Shown here: positions 11,901-23,085 of the stretch, piece after piece
Layout: each line of letters begins with the position of its first letter
How positions within the stretch are numbered: the first letter of the stretch is position 1
Origin: Triplophysa rosa
Taxonomy: Eukaryota > Chordata > Actinopteri > Cypriniformes > Nemacheilidae
Length of the DNA stretch: 64,000 bases
Assembly (NCBI RefSeq): GCF_024868665.1
Contig: NC_079914.1
Location: forward strand, 2,607,426 to 2,671,425
Direction of reading: 5' to 3'
Program-made: the position numbers and the translations under genes
Notes under the pieces: generated by a model
Told to the model about the DNA's origin: nothing
Databases searched by the model: none
Seen by the model: only the letters and a program-made list of their open reading frames with translations

Positions 11901-14900
11901 ACATGTGGTGTTTGAATTTGGAAGCTGTTGCTGTGAACCCACATCATGGGGTTCAGGGAGATCGCCATGCAAGTGAAACAGACCATAGTTAGATTTCAAA
12001 AACACTACAAATCCGTCAAAAAGATGCCAGGAACATTAAGAGCGGCCAAATCAACAATTTGGTACATTCTAAGAAAAAAACAACACACCGCTGAGCTCAG
12101 TAACAAAACAATCCTGGGCCTCCATATGAGATCAAAGTGGTGGATGATGACATTATCCTCTCCATGATGAAGAAAAACACCTTCACAACGTCCGGACAAG
12201 TGAAGAACACTCTCCAAGAGGTAAATATGTCAATGCTTGTCAATCAAAACAATAAAGAGAATACAAGGAAAAAATAGAGAGGGTTCACAACAAGGTGCAA
12301 AAGCCTCAAGAATAGGATGGGTACATTAGACTTATGAAATAGCCGAACAAGCTCTAGAAAGCATTTTTTTGGAGAGATCAAATTAATTTCAGCCTGCATA
12401 AGACTAAAAAGAATAAAAGATATGGAGAAGGCTTGGAATATCTCATGATATGAGCATACAACATCTTCAGTAAAATAGTGTTCAGGCAGTGTGATTCCAT
12501 TTCCATGCATGACGTCCTCAGGCACTGGGTCACTGGTGTTTTTTTGGTGATGTAACGGAAGACAGAAGCATCCGGATTAATTCTTCACTTGTCTGGAAGT
12601 TGTGAAGATGTTTTTCTTTATCATGGAGAGGATAATGTCATCATCCACCACTTTGATCTCATATGGATGCCCAGGATTGTTTTGTTACTGAGCTCAGCGG
12701 TGTGTTGTTTTTTTCTTAGAATGTACCAAATTGTTGATTTGGCCGCTTTTAATGTTCCTGGCATCTTTCTGACGGATGTGTAGTGTTTTTAAAATCTAAC
12801 TACGGTCTGTTTCACTTGCATGGAGATCTCCCTGAACCCCATGATGTGGGTTCACAGCAACAGCTTCCAAATGCAAACACCACATGTAGAATCAACTCCA
12901 GACCTTTAACATGCTTCATTTATGACAAAATTATTTAAGGAAAAGCCCATACATGTGAATAAAACAGCGCCCCCTTTTTTCAAGGGACCAAAAGTAATGG
13001 GACAGTTGAATAAAAAGCTGTTTTATTCACCTGTCCCATTACTTTTGGTCCCTTGAAAAAAGGGGGCGCTTCATATTAAAGAGCTGTAATTCCTAAATCC
13101 TTCAGCTAATCTGGATGTGAATACACTCTAAATAAAGCTGATAGTGTGCACTTTAACACAATATCTATTATAAAACTGTAACTCGAAAACATATTGATTC
13201 ACAGCTAAAATAACAAAAAATGTGCCTCTGTCCAAATATTTATGGCCCTAACTGTATGTTGTTGGTGTGGTCAGGGTTCGAGCTCCAAGCTCAGGGGATC
13301 CTCTTTTGCTTTGATTAAATGTCCCGGCTAAAAATTTCACAGATTTATTTGACATTTTTCTGAATGAATGCATGATGGGTGTGGCTATTAATAGGCAGCA
13401 CACATCTTCATTCTTCTACATGTCAAGACTGTGAGGTTATTCTCCTGAAATAGCAGCATATCCTCTGCATTATGTATGAGCGGTAATGTGATGGCATTGA
13501 TCATCAGAAAAGCAGACTGGAGCATAAATATGCCAGCAGAGCGTATGAGTCAGGTCATATTTCACCTTGAAAGTACTTATTCATTAGTTTTTCCACAAGA
13601 CTGCATCAATGTTTCATATTACATGGGCTTTTTTTTAAATGTAGCAGTACAACATATGCTGTCCTTGAAAAATGTACAGTATGTTTTACTGTCAGGCTGT
13701 CAGAATATCAGATTTACAATTATTATGGCCAAACAAATTCCCAACAATTTGATATTTGATGATAAAAAACAAAGCTAGTCGTGACATTTATTTTTAATTT
13801 AGTTTATTTTGTTTTTTTTCACTTTTTTGAGTTTGTTATTGTCATGGCTCTTAAAGGGATAGTTCACACAAAAATGAAAATTCTGTCATCGTTTGCTCAC
13901 CCTCTTGTTGTTTCAAACCTATGTTCATTGTATTGTTCCACTGAACACAAAAGAAGATATTTGGAAGAATGTTTGTAGCCAAACAGTTCTGGGGCACCAT
14001 TGACTTCCATCATGATAAAAATTGACAATGGTAGTCAATGGTGCCCCAGAATGGTTTGGTTTTCTACATTATTCTAAGTATATTTTTATGTCCAACAGAA
14101 CAACGAAATACATGCAGATTTGAAACAACATGAGGGTGAGTAAATGATGACAGAATTTTCATTTTGGGGTGAACTATTCCACCATAAAACCAAAATGGAC
14201 AGTTCTTATTTTTATGTAATATTGCAGTGTTTATTATAAAGATTTATAATATTTTTTAAATTTGTGTAGGTCATTTTTTATTTATGTGCCCTAGTAATCG
14301 TTAATCAAAGTCAGAAACCTCCCCTTATAAGAATTTGGGGTGAACATAAAAATGATAATAACAATGCAAGAAAAGTTAATGCTTGCTTCACTTGGTTGAT
14401 TTATGAACACATTTGATTTTTTTGCAGAAGTGGCAATATCTGTTACATACAATCCAGATGGGACATACAGCATGGAGGTACGTTTATATTTTCAGTTTTT
14501 AAATGTTGACGATGTATTATGAGCCTCTATGTGGATGTATATTGTATTAGCAAAACCGTATTGTCAAATCAAAAGCTCGTTTGAGGAATAGAACCGAGTC
14601 TCAGTTATAGTCAAGGAGTGTCATGCTTTAAAAAAAATGAACGTGCAGAAATAAATGTTTTTTGTTGTCAGACCGAAGGTCAGGTGTTTCATGTGTCAGG
14701 AGAGCTTCAGACGGAGGGTGATGTGACTTACCTGTGGTGCTCTGTCAATGGAGTGCTGTCCCGACCCAAACTGGTCATTCTGGACAACACAGTACACATC
14801 TTTTCTATGGTGGGTTTGGTTGTGTTTATCAGTGGTGCTTCGTCACCTGTGGCATGTCGGAGGGAACGGCTTTTTATGGTCTGCTATGTTTTCTTTTGTA

Positions 14901-15667
14901 GGAGGGTAGTGCCCAGATCAGCATCCCTGTGCCCAAGTTCCTGGCCGGTGTTAGTGCTTCCAGTGCACAGGGAGGTGCTGTTGCACCCATGACAGGCACT
15001 ATTGAAAAGGTTTGATGCAGGATTTCTGAATTAGTAAATTATATTATCAGGATTTCTGCCGCATTGTATCAAAAATAGTTAGCCAAAAGTCTTGGTTTTC
15101 TGAGTTTTACCATACAGTAGATGTGTATACCTAGAAGCCATATTCGGCCGTACCAGACAACATTTGAACCATAGTGACTTGTGAATGCCATGTTTGCTCT
15201 CACCTTGTTGTATTTTGTCGGTTTAGCCATTATAATATTTGGGTCTACACAACTGCACAGTAACGTTTCATATTCACGAGGCATCTATGTATCTATGAGT
15301 TTTACATTTATGCATAATTTAAAACAATCCAGTTACAATGTGAGAGATGTGAGCGATGTACAGTTTTACTAGTGTAACTGATGTTGTATTTTGTTTGTAG
15401 GTCCTAGTCTAGGTTGGAGACTCTGTCCAGAAAGGAGATCCTTTAATGGTGATGATTGCCATGAAAATGGAGGTGAGGCTTCAACTTCCATATCTTATTA
15501 GGTGCATTTCATAATCCACTACTTGTGACTCGTTTGTTTCTGCACAGCACACCATCCGTGCGCCCAAAGCAGGCATCATTAAGAAGGTGTTCTTTAAGGA
15601 GGGCTCACAAGCAAACCGGCACGCGGCATTAGTGGAGATGGAGGAGAAGAAAGATGAGGCAGAGTAA
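5934..15667 (+). CDS. mccc1: methylcrotonyl-CoA carboxylase alpha subunit (with in-frame stop in exon 18)
   Basis: Nineteen exons keep one frame over 710 codons: 5934-5989, 6499-6542, 6627-6760, 6867-6962, 7054-7175, 7262-7409, 7495-7616, 7704-7815, 8136-8217, 8387-8514, 9111-9294, 9807-9916, 10621-10837, 11202-11288, 14428-14477, 14672-14809, 14902-15009, 15401-15472, 15548-15667. Residues 1-35 look like a basic mitochondrial presequence. The biotin carboxylase part has [22 protein letters not shown] (113-122), the glycine-rich ATP loop GGGGKGM (196-202) and [12 protein letters not shown] (322-333, catalytic Arg326). The C-terminal biotinyl domain has AMKM with biotin-Lys668. The family enzyme, with the mccc2 beta subunit, carboxylates 3-methylcrotonyl-CoA in leucine breakdown in the matrix. 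Length is close to human MCCC1 (725). Codon 650 is TAG, so as written the protein lacks its biotin site; see the separate entry. All other codons are open. Confidence 0.93.
7617..7703 (+). other. mccc1: mccc1 intron 7: 87 nt, in frame and stop-free
   Basis: The intron starts GTCTGG, a poor donor, and ends GCGTTAG. Its length is a multiple of three and no stop occurs in the exon frame, so exon 7 reads straight into exon 8. Retention would insert 29 residues into the ATP-grasp domain between ENPR and HVEV, which are adjacent in the family. Confidence 0.75.
8575..9110. other. mccc1 intron 10 remainder
   Basis: AT-rich intron sequence. It holds a weak match to a dispersed module near 8575 (AAAGGGATAGTGCAGGATGC) and no exon-like signal. 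Confidence 0.3.
9295..10620. other. mccc1 introns 11 and 12
   Basis: Two AT-rich introns flank exon 12 (9807-9916). I see no further coding or repeat structure with clear ends. Confidence 0.4.
11590..13254. mobile_element. Tc1-type element rearranged as a long foldback (mccc1 intron 14)
   Basis: The termini CAGTTAGGGCCATAAATATT and its inverted copy are each flanked by TA (11588-11589 and 13255-13256), the Tc1/mariner target. The two arms, about 11590-12225 and 12560-13254, are inverted copies of each other. Both carry the same N-terminal transposase remnant: plus-strand [16 protein letters not shown] sequence at 12040-12085, and its mirror on the minus strand around 12700. The centre (about 12240-12545) is a diverged transposase 3' part. 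The reading frames are broken, so this copy is dead. Confidence 0.8.
12966..13070. repeat. perfect 40-bp inverted repeat inside the Tc1 foldback
   Basis: Arms 12966-13005 and 13031-13070 match at all 40 positions around a 25-nt loop. The left arm begins AGCGCCCCCTTTTTTCAAGG. The left terminus of the same element has only a single, diverged version of this segment near 11790, so the hairpin arose as an extra local duplication. Confidence 0.9.
13851..14180. mobile_element. TTAA-type palindromic MITE, second copy
   Basis: The left end is TTAAAGGGATAGTTCACACA; the right end is an inverted, slightly decayed copy ending GGGGTGAACTATTCC. It lies in mccc1 intron 14, just downstream of the Tc1 foldback, and has no open frame. 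Confidence 0.7.
15410..15412 (+). other. mccc1: premature TAG in mccc1 exon 18
   Basis: With the strong acceptor TTTGTAG before 15401, exon 18 reads V-L-V-stop-V-G-D, and the frame before and after is otherwise intact. Human MCCC1 has a Lys at this place, so AAG to TAG is a single-base change. A second AG at 15411-15412 could start the exon at 15413 in frame, removing V-L-V-stop. Which acceptor is used cannot be told from DNA. Confidence 0.85.
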
Positions 15668-16274
15668 CGTTGCAATACATTTAGTGTGACGTCACAGGAA
15701 TATGTTGAAATGATGGATGTTTAAAACTGGGACTGTTGGCTCCACACATCCCCAAGAAGCACTAAAAATTTCAGTTGTTCTGTTTGGTGTCTTGTAGAAA
15801 AAGAAATCTATAGTAAGCTATAAACTCGTTAATCTAACACAACAATCTTTTGAGTCATTTCAGTCACTGATTTAATTTCTTTGGTTCTGGTCCCGTGGCT
15901 CTTTTGTACAACGATGTCATTGTTTGGTGGATGAAGCCGTATTTGCCCGATTTTTCTGTATGGCCACTGTTTAAAACGCTCTGTATGCTTGGTTTGTTTT
16001 CCGGGTCAAACACAGATGACTGTAGACCGTCATTCCATCTCTCATTCTTAAGCATATGCATTTGCATTTTAACAAAACAAACCCACTCAGGTGGAAGAGA
16101 AATGATTGTTGACTACAATGGTGATGTGTTTAACCAGACATGCTGTTTAGTGTACTGTAAATAGTAAACAACATTCGTGTTGTCAATGTCATACTTTGTC
16201 AATTCTTTCTAAAAGCATTCGCTTGGCACCACCCCACCAATGCTTTTCACTGTTAAGTATAAATGACACCACAA

Positions 16275-16293
16275 ATTAAAAAATGTATTTATT
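16275..16293. terminator. facing poly(A) signals of mccc1 (+) and atp11b (-)
   Basis: ATTAAA lies at 16275-16280 on the plus strand, and AATAAA at 16288-16293 on the minus strand. If both are used, the two transcripts overlap tail to tail by a few tens of bases. The mccc1 3' UTR would be about 0.6 kb and that of atp11b about 1.3 kb. Confidence 0.45.
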
Positions 16294-17588
16294 TTGTAAA
16301 TAGAACTTTCATAAACATCAGCATTGAAACATATGCAATATAAGGAGAACAGAAAAACATGAAACTGCAAAATGAATGACTGACAGCACAGCTAGATCGA
16401 GTCGTATTGCTAATGTCTTCAGAAAAATGTCATTCTGAATTGCTATATAATTCAATACATCACATAGCAAAACACTTCAAAATGAGAATTTGAAATAGCT
16501 GACCTGTGTTCATGAGTCATTTTAGGTTCGATCAACCAACACAGACATAAAAAAAAAACAGAAGCAACAAAACTAATCCACAGTATGACACAACGAAACA
16601 GTTCCAAAATTTCAGTCCCATCATTCAACTGCCGTACGGGTCACGGCACCAGATTTGAAGGATCCAGGTCCTTGCAGCAAAAACAAATCCCAACGGCCTA
16701 GTTAACACTCGCCAAGCTGAGATTAGCAAAGTCCAGTTTTCCCACGTCTCCATTGCGAGTTACAGAGACAGACCGACCGAAGCGTTGCATGCAGTCGAAT
16801 ATCAAAAACGTCAGCATAGTTGATTAAGCAAGTTTAAAACGGTTGACTCGATGCTTAGGCATTCATGTAACAGTAACCCACGGCCCATGTAGGAAGATTA
16901 TTCCATTAAATCAGTTAAACACACACACACACACACACACACAAAATCAAACTAATGAGTGGTTAGCAACGTAAGTGGAAAAACGAAAAACAAAGCAAAA
17001 AATGAACTAATGACAATGGTTAGAAATGAAAAATTAGCAAACGTGCATGACACACAAGAAATAAAAAGCAGGCACGTGGCATATGAAGATTAAAGTGAGT
17101 GAGTTTAAGAATGATATGTCAGTTTTTCCCCATCGGCAACATTCTTGCATCATCTGCACAATCCAAGACAGGTTGGGTAGGCATCTTAGGTTCTCTTCAC
17201 TCTAAAGGAGGCTACAGGTTTGCGAGCTAGTGCTACTTATGCTGAACATACATGTAATACCTTGAAAATCAGGCATTTAAAAGGGATTTATGGCTTTCAA
17301 ACAGACCCCTGGTTTTCCTCAGGAAAGACGGCGGCCCTTTGCATACGCTTCCACGGTTTACGACCGTCGGAAACAGAATCGTTCGAATGAGACAAATCCT
17401 TTGGTTAGTTCGAGAAATCGCTGCTTATCCTTTGTCGCTGGTCACGTTTGATGCTCAGAGAATCAGAGCCGCGAGACAGTGTATTCTATGAATGACTGGC
17501 TGGTGATTGTACTAGAGCGGGGAGGGGGAACGGCTCGGTGTCTTCGTACTTCACAAACGGTTCCTTTTGGGCTGGCGCATGGGTGTCC
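16294..17588 (-). other. atp11b: probable atp11b 3' UTR
   Basis: This runs from the atp11b stop codon (17589-17591) to the minus-strand AATAAA at 16288-16293. It has no introns or open frames on the minus strand. A CA microsatellite lies at 16919-16943. No dcun1d1 exon, expected here from human gene order, is visible. Confidence 0.5.
16919..16943. repeat. (AC)n microsatellite
   Basis: About 12 uninterrupted AC units lie within the presumed atp11b 3' UTR. Confidence 0.95.
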
Positions 17589-20500
17589 TTAACAATGAGA
17601 GACCTCCATGGGCGAGAGCGTCAAGATGCTTCGGTCATTGGAGAAGGTCTCCGAGTCCCTCCATGATCTGGAAGCATCAAGGAAATGGGGAAGAATGAGG
17701 GGGGACAGTGTGGATGCTTTGGACAAGTGCACAATATACCATTCCTGTTCTATCTGCTTTACAATCTGACATATATTTGAGAGGTGGAAGATGGAGAGGC
17801 ACTAAAAGGCTTTTTTAAGACCTTTATACTAGGGATGCACAATACAGTGTATTTTAGTGACTACATTGGCAACATTAGACTAGAAATAATCAGTTAGAAT
17901 TGGCTGATATCAGGAGCAGAGAAAAATGCTTATTTTAATTTCTATTCAAACTGTGAACTCTTGTTTTATGCCAGATCATCGGGAATTGTATTGGGAATTG
18001 GGTAGACCGATGTATTGGCCAACGCAAATATGGCCATTGTATGGTTATAAGTGACCCCCATTGGTCAGCTACAACTTTAAGCGCTTTTTAATATAAACAT
18101 GACTAAACAATATAAATATAAAACTGATAATCATCTTTATCAAAAAAGTAACGATCGGTTATCGGTATCGGTCAAAATTCTTATATCGGTGCATCCCTAC
18201 TATATAAATCCTCCAAAGCTTTTGAACTCAGCGCATGAAGATCAGCAAGCAACAGTCAAAGTCAATGGAAAATGAATGCAAGATGTTAGTGTAACATGGG
18301 TTAATGTGCATAGTTAAGACACCAAACACAAATATAAACGCATCCTTCCACGGGCTTGACAATATATAACTGTACATTCTTCTAAAGAAATGATAACCTC
18401 TCCATACGCATACTATAAGGTACCTATATGAAACAAGGTTACGTTACAGTAAATATAGAAACTAACCGATGACATTAATCTATAGACTGTAGAAAAATAT
18501 TGTGTATACAGGTTTGCTATAAAGTGCATATAATATATATGTAAATAGAATGGCAGCCCTTGAGCAGGCCAAAAGTTTCTCAAACGCCATACCTGTCCCG
18601 CTTAATGTCTTCATACAATTTATTTGCTTTTAGGACTAATGCCCTTACAATACAGCCGGATTATAAATAGACCCATGCTACAGAAGAGAAAGTGTACATT
18701 GGTAACTACAGTAATGCGATTATCTTTGGATCACGTGTAAGGAAGAAGAAAGACAACCGTTTTAAGGTCTTATGAAGGGGTACAGATGTTAAATGAGAGA
18801 GTGTATTTGCATTTATATACCACTGACTGCGTACCATAGTAGATAAATTACCATCACTGTTTAAAACAGTGGTTCTCAACTGATTTTACAACGCAAGTAT
18901 GATTTGTGAGATATGATACTAATATCGAAGTATATGATACTATTATAATTCTACTGGCCAATTTCAATACTGATATTCGGCACTTGCTTATTTTAATAAG
19001 TGACTTGTTTGACTATGTTTTCAATGAATAAAATAAAAAGCACGGACTGGAATCAGATTATTTTTGCTATGAAATAAATCAAATCAAACTATTTCCATAT
19101 AGCACTGCTGTGCTTTTGAAACCTCCCATCTCCATATTTCGTGATTTTATTTTTTTGCCATTAATCATTACTATGTGTCAAAATTTATGTTTGTCACTAG
19201 GTTTTGTAAATATCTAACCAATAAAAACTATCAAAAAAGTGCTTGCCAACTTGGATAAGACAGTAAGGAAAAAATTCAATGTTTTTTCTATTTCCAGAAA
19301 AACGGCAAATTTGGACATTCAAGGTTTCAGAAGGACAGTGACGATATCATATTTAACCTTTATTTTGACAGCATTGTACTGTTAAATAGCCTTTCTCACA
19401 TAATATCTTTTCAAATTATTTTAAAAAAAACAGGAAATAAATATTGTCAGTGTATCTCTGTAGGAAATCATTATTTGACTTTTTTTGTATTTAGTTTTAT
19501 ACACGTCACATGATCTCATCCCTATTGTTAAAAAGTAATATGTTGTCATCTGCCTAATCTGACAAATTTCTAACAAGTTATGATTAAAATAAATGTAAAA
19601 ACATTAAAACGGTAACACTTTACAATAAGGTGCTATATTAGTTAACATTAGTAATTGCATTAGCTAACAATTTAGTTTTTCAGCATATATTAATCCTTGT
19701 CAATGTTAGTTTATGTCAATACAGTTATTCACGTTAGTTCATGGTGCATTAACTAATGTTAACAGTGACAACATTTGATTTTAATACTGTATTAGTAAAT
19801 GCTGAAATTAACATGAATTAATATTAATAAATGCTGTAGAAGAATTGTTCATTGTTAGTTTGTGTTAGCTAACACATAAGCGAATTGTTAACAAATAGGA
19901 CCTTATTGTAAAGTTTTACCATTAAAACAAATTAAAATACTTGGTTATCAAAATATCATTTGTATTAGTTTGACTGGACACACTATTTATTAACAAAAAA
20001 ATATGGGAAGCTACTGGAAAAACACTGCCGGACCTGAACCCATTTGGGTTGTGAGAAACCAGTTGAGAACCACTGGTCAACAAAGGTGGACAAATGCAAA
20101 AAGCCACTGAACTAAACATATATCATTGTCTAGACATTTTAATTTGAGATCAAAGTAAACAAACAGCAATAAAGCTGAATAAAGTGTCTAAGAATATTCT
20201 GCAAAACACACATTCTGGCATTCACTGACCGCTCAACAGCACATCCCTACAGCTGCCATCATGCAAATCGTCTTTCTCTTTCGTAAGGCTTAAAGTTTAA
20301 CACAAAAACGGCAGAAATGATTCAAAAATCCCCTCGAAGACTACAGTTTCCAGTGTCTCTCTTGATCATAATGTGGTCCTCTTATTTATTCACTTTGCTA
20401 CAGTCGAGCCAATCGGACCAACGGTAGACGGATGCTGTATCTACAGTTGACATTGGCTAGTCAGATCAGAGGTCATCTCTGACACCCTGCTCTTCAATGG

Positions 20501-23045
20501 CAGTGTTCTAGCGCTTCAACTGGAACGGGAATTCTACGTGGCGCCGGAAGCACCGTGATTCCCAAAGTACGGATACAGACAGTTGAAATGATTACGTGAA
20601 ATGCTTAAAAGTGCATTACAGTAGCTAGCATGCCGTCACAAATTCCCTCCGATGAGAGAAATGCACACGTGGCAAAGTCAAAGACACAGATGCAACACTG
20701 CGATGCGACAACTCAGAACACACAATGAGAGGATGTTTCAAGGATTCGGTCATTATAGTACAACATTCCACAAGCATATACTTGGATGTCTGATAAGTAG
20801 ACGGATACAAAGTCTGATATATAATGGAGGCACAAGCTGTATGGTAAATATTCAGCAAATCGTATAATCTGCCACATAGAAAAGACACACAGAGCGACGA
20901 CACCAAAGAACGACGCACCTCGAAATGAGGCAAAGACCATGAAAAACTCAAAAATATAAGAATTATGAAACAGTTCGTTTGTATGCTATGACACATAGCG
21001 TACATAACTACACCCTACTGTCTCACTTAGAGGTTCAAGGCAAATGAATGCACCCGTTTCTTTCCTAAACTCTATGCTTTAACAGTTAGGGAATGCTTGA
21101 AGTGCGGTGCCGGCCTTCACTCGTCCGGTGCAGCCGGCTCTTCTCGCTCCAGCTTGTAGGAGATGTGCTTACAGCATAGGCTAGAAAGAGAAAGCTCGCA
21201 CCTGGTGGCCCGAGAGGGGTCGCAGCGGCCCATCATTCGCTCCACCAGCCGGCCCAGTCGGGTGCATGAGTTTTGCCCCTCTGAGAAACAGCACATGGAG
21301 TCCACACATCCGATGCCCTGGTTGGCCTCAATAAACTGAAAACAGACAGAGAGAGAGAGAATGAGGTAAAAACATAAACACAAATGCATGCCTGTACTAC
21401 GTAATGGACAGGGTGGGCAGGTTACTTTTTCCTGGACAGTCTCGTATTGGGTTGTGCAAATGTTTTTCTGCAATGTATTTTTTCAATAAAAGTGTCAAAG
21501 ATGCTTAACCGTCGATCGCCCAACTCAGCAAGACAAATGAAATACTAGACAATTTCCACATATAAAGTACAAAATAGGAAGATGGACGGGAAGCAAAACA
21601 AAAATGACAAAACAAAATGACAAATCTGACCACAAATTAATTCAGAACACAATGACAAGTTAAAAAAAACAACTTGTAGCGAAAAAATAGTAAAAAAATA
21701 AAATGTATATATTTTATTTAAGATTTATTTTGTGTCATATAATGTTTATTTTATTTCATGTATGCATATTGAATTTTTACACCTAATTGCTTCACAAAAT
21801 TTACCAAATTAACCAATTTAGGGCTGAAACGAATACAAAAAATCAGAGGCCATTTTTGTTGTCTCGAAGCCTCGTTTAATCCATTTTACTACAGTACACA
21901 CGGAGCACTGCGTTTCCCCACGGACCGTTATTACTGACGCACATCCCGCTAAACTCTATTCATGTTACAGTGCTCTCAAGTCTCACTCATTCACCGTGAG
22001 ACGCACGCATTTTAGTCTGTTCACACGCTCACACGTATGGCTCATGCTGATAAATAAGTGATAGCTTATTGAAATGCTATTTTACTTAGTTTTAGTCTAT
22101 TTTGCGAGTGCAACTTGTTTTCCTGCTGCATTGAGTCCATAAAACTAGATTCGGACTAACGTTAGCGGATGCCAAATCATGTTATTTACACATGTCATCT
22201 GTCTGTTCTGAGTGTCTGAGTGAATGAACTGCACTTTATGAGGACATGAACTTCATCTCCAGAGTTGCTCGAAGAGTTTATTTCAGAACATTTTACTGAG
22301 TGAAGCCAACACTAAAAAATAAGCGTCTTCCGACGACCTGCCAAAATAAAAGTCCGGTTAACTCGGTATTTTTATGTGGACAAATATATTACTATTTAAT
22401 AGTAAAAAATAAACAAATTAATTTAGATAAACTAAATGCATCATGCATAAGCTGAAGTTAGTTGTTTACGTTTGAAATTATTCTTTCTATTTTTATTAAT
22501 GTTTCTTATACATTTGTATTAAGCCTATATTGCATTTTGAATGTAATATGGCAATGGAATGTACTAAATGGGTTTAGTTTTCACAGATATGAATGTATGC
22601 AATTTCAGCAATAAATATATAAATTTTTCTAAAAAGGAAACAAATTAGTTGTTCATTTTAAGAGACCAGTCTTATTTTCTCTTGTATATTTAGTATTGCT
22701 CTCTAATAAAGAAAAAGTACTTATTTTCCAAATACCCGATTAATCGATGGAAAATCAGTAGAATACTCGATTACTAAAATAATCGATAGCTGCAGCCGTA
22801 AACCAGTTGCTTGGCTAAATTTTCATTTCACTATTTCCTTGCGCTCGAGGACATCTGCTGGTTCACGTGTAGATGCAATGAAAAGACGAGTCAAAAGAAG
22901 CTATATATAAGTATATATCTTATTTCTAGGGCTGTCAAACAGTTAATCGCATCCAATCTGTGTACTGTGCATATTAATTTTGTATTTATAAACACACACG
23001 TATAATTAGAAATATTTACATGTATTTATATTTACCAAAACATTT

Positions 23046-23085
<40 letters not shown>

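Noticed and set aside
13476..13978. Two plus-strand open frames in mccc1 intron 14
   Set aside because: AT-rich with no domain; the second overlaps a MITE end.
20625..21005. 126-codon minus-strand frame in atp11b intron 29
   Set aside because: No domain, no conserved splice signals, and overlapping frames are open on both strands.
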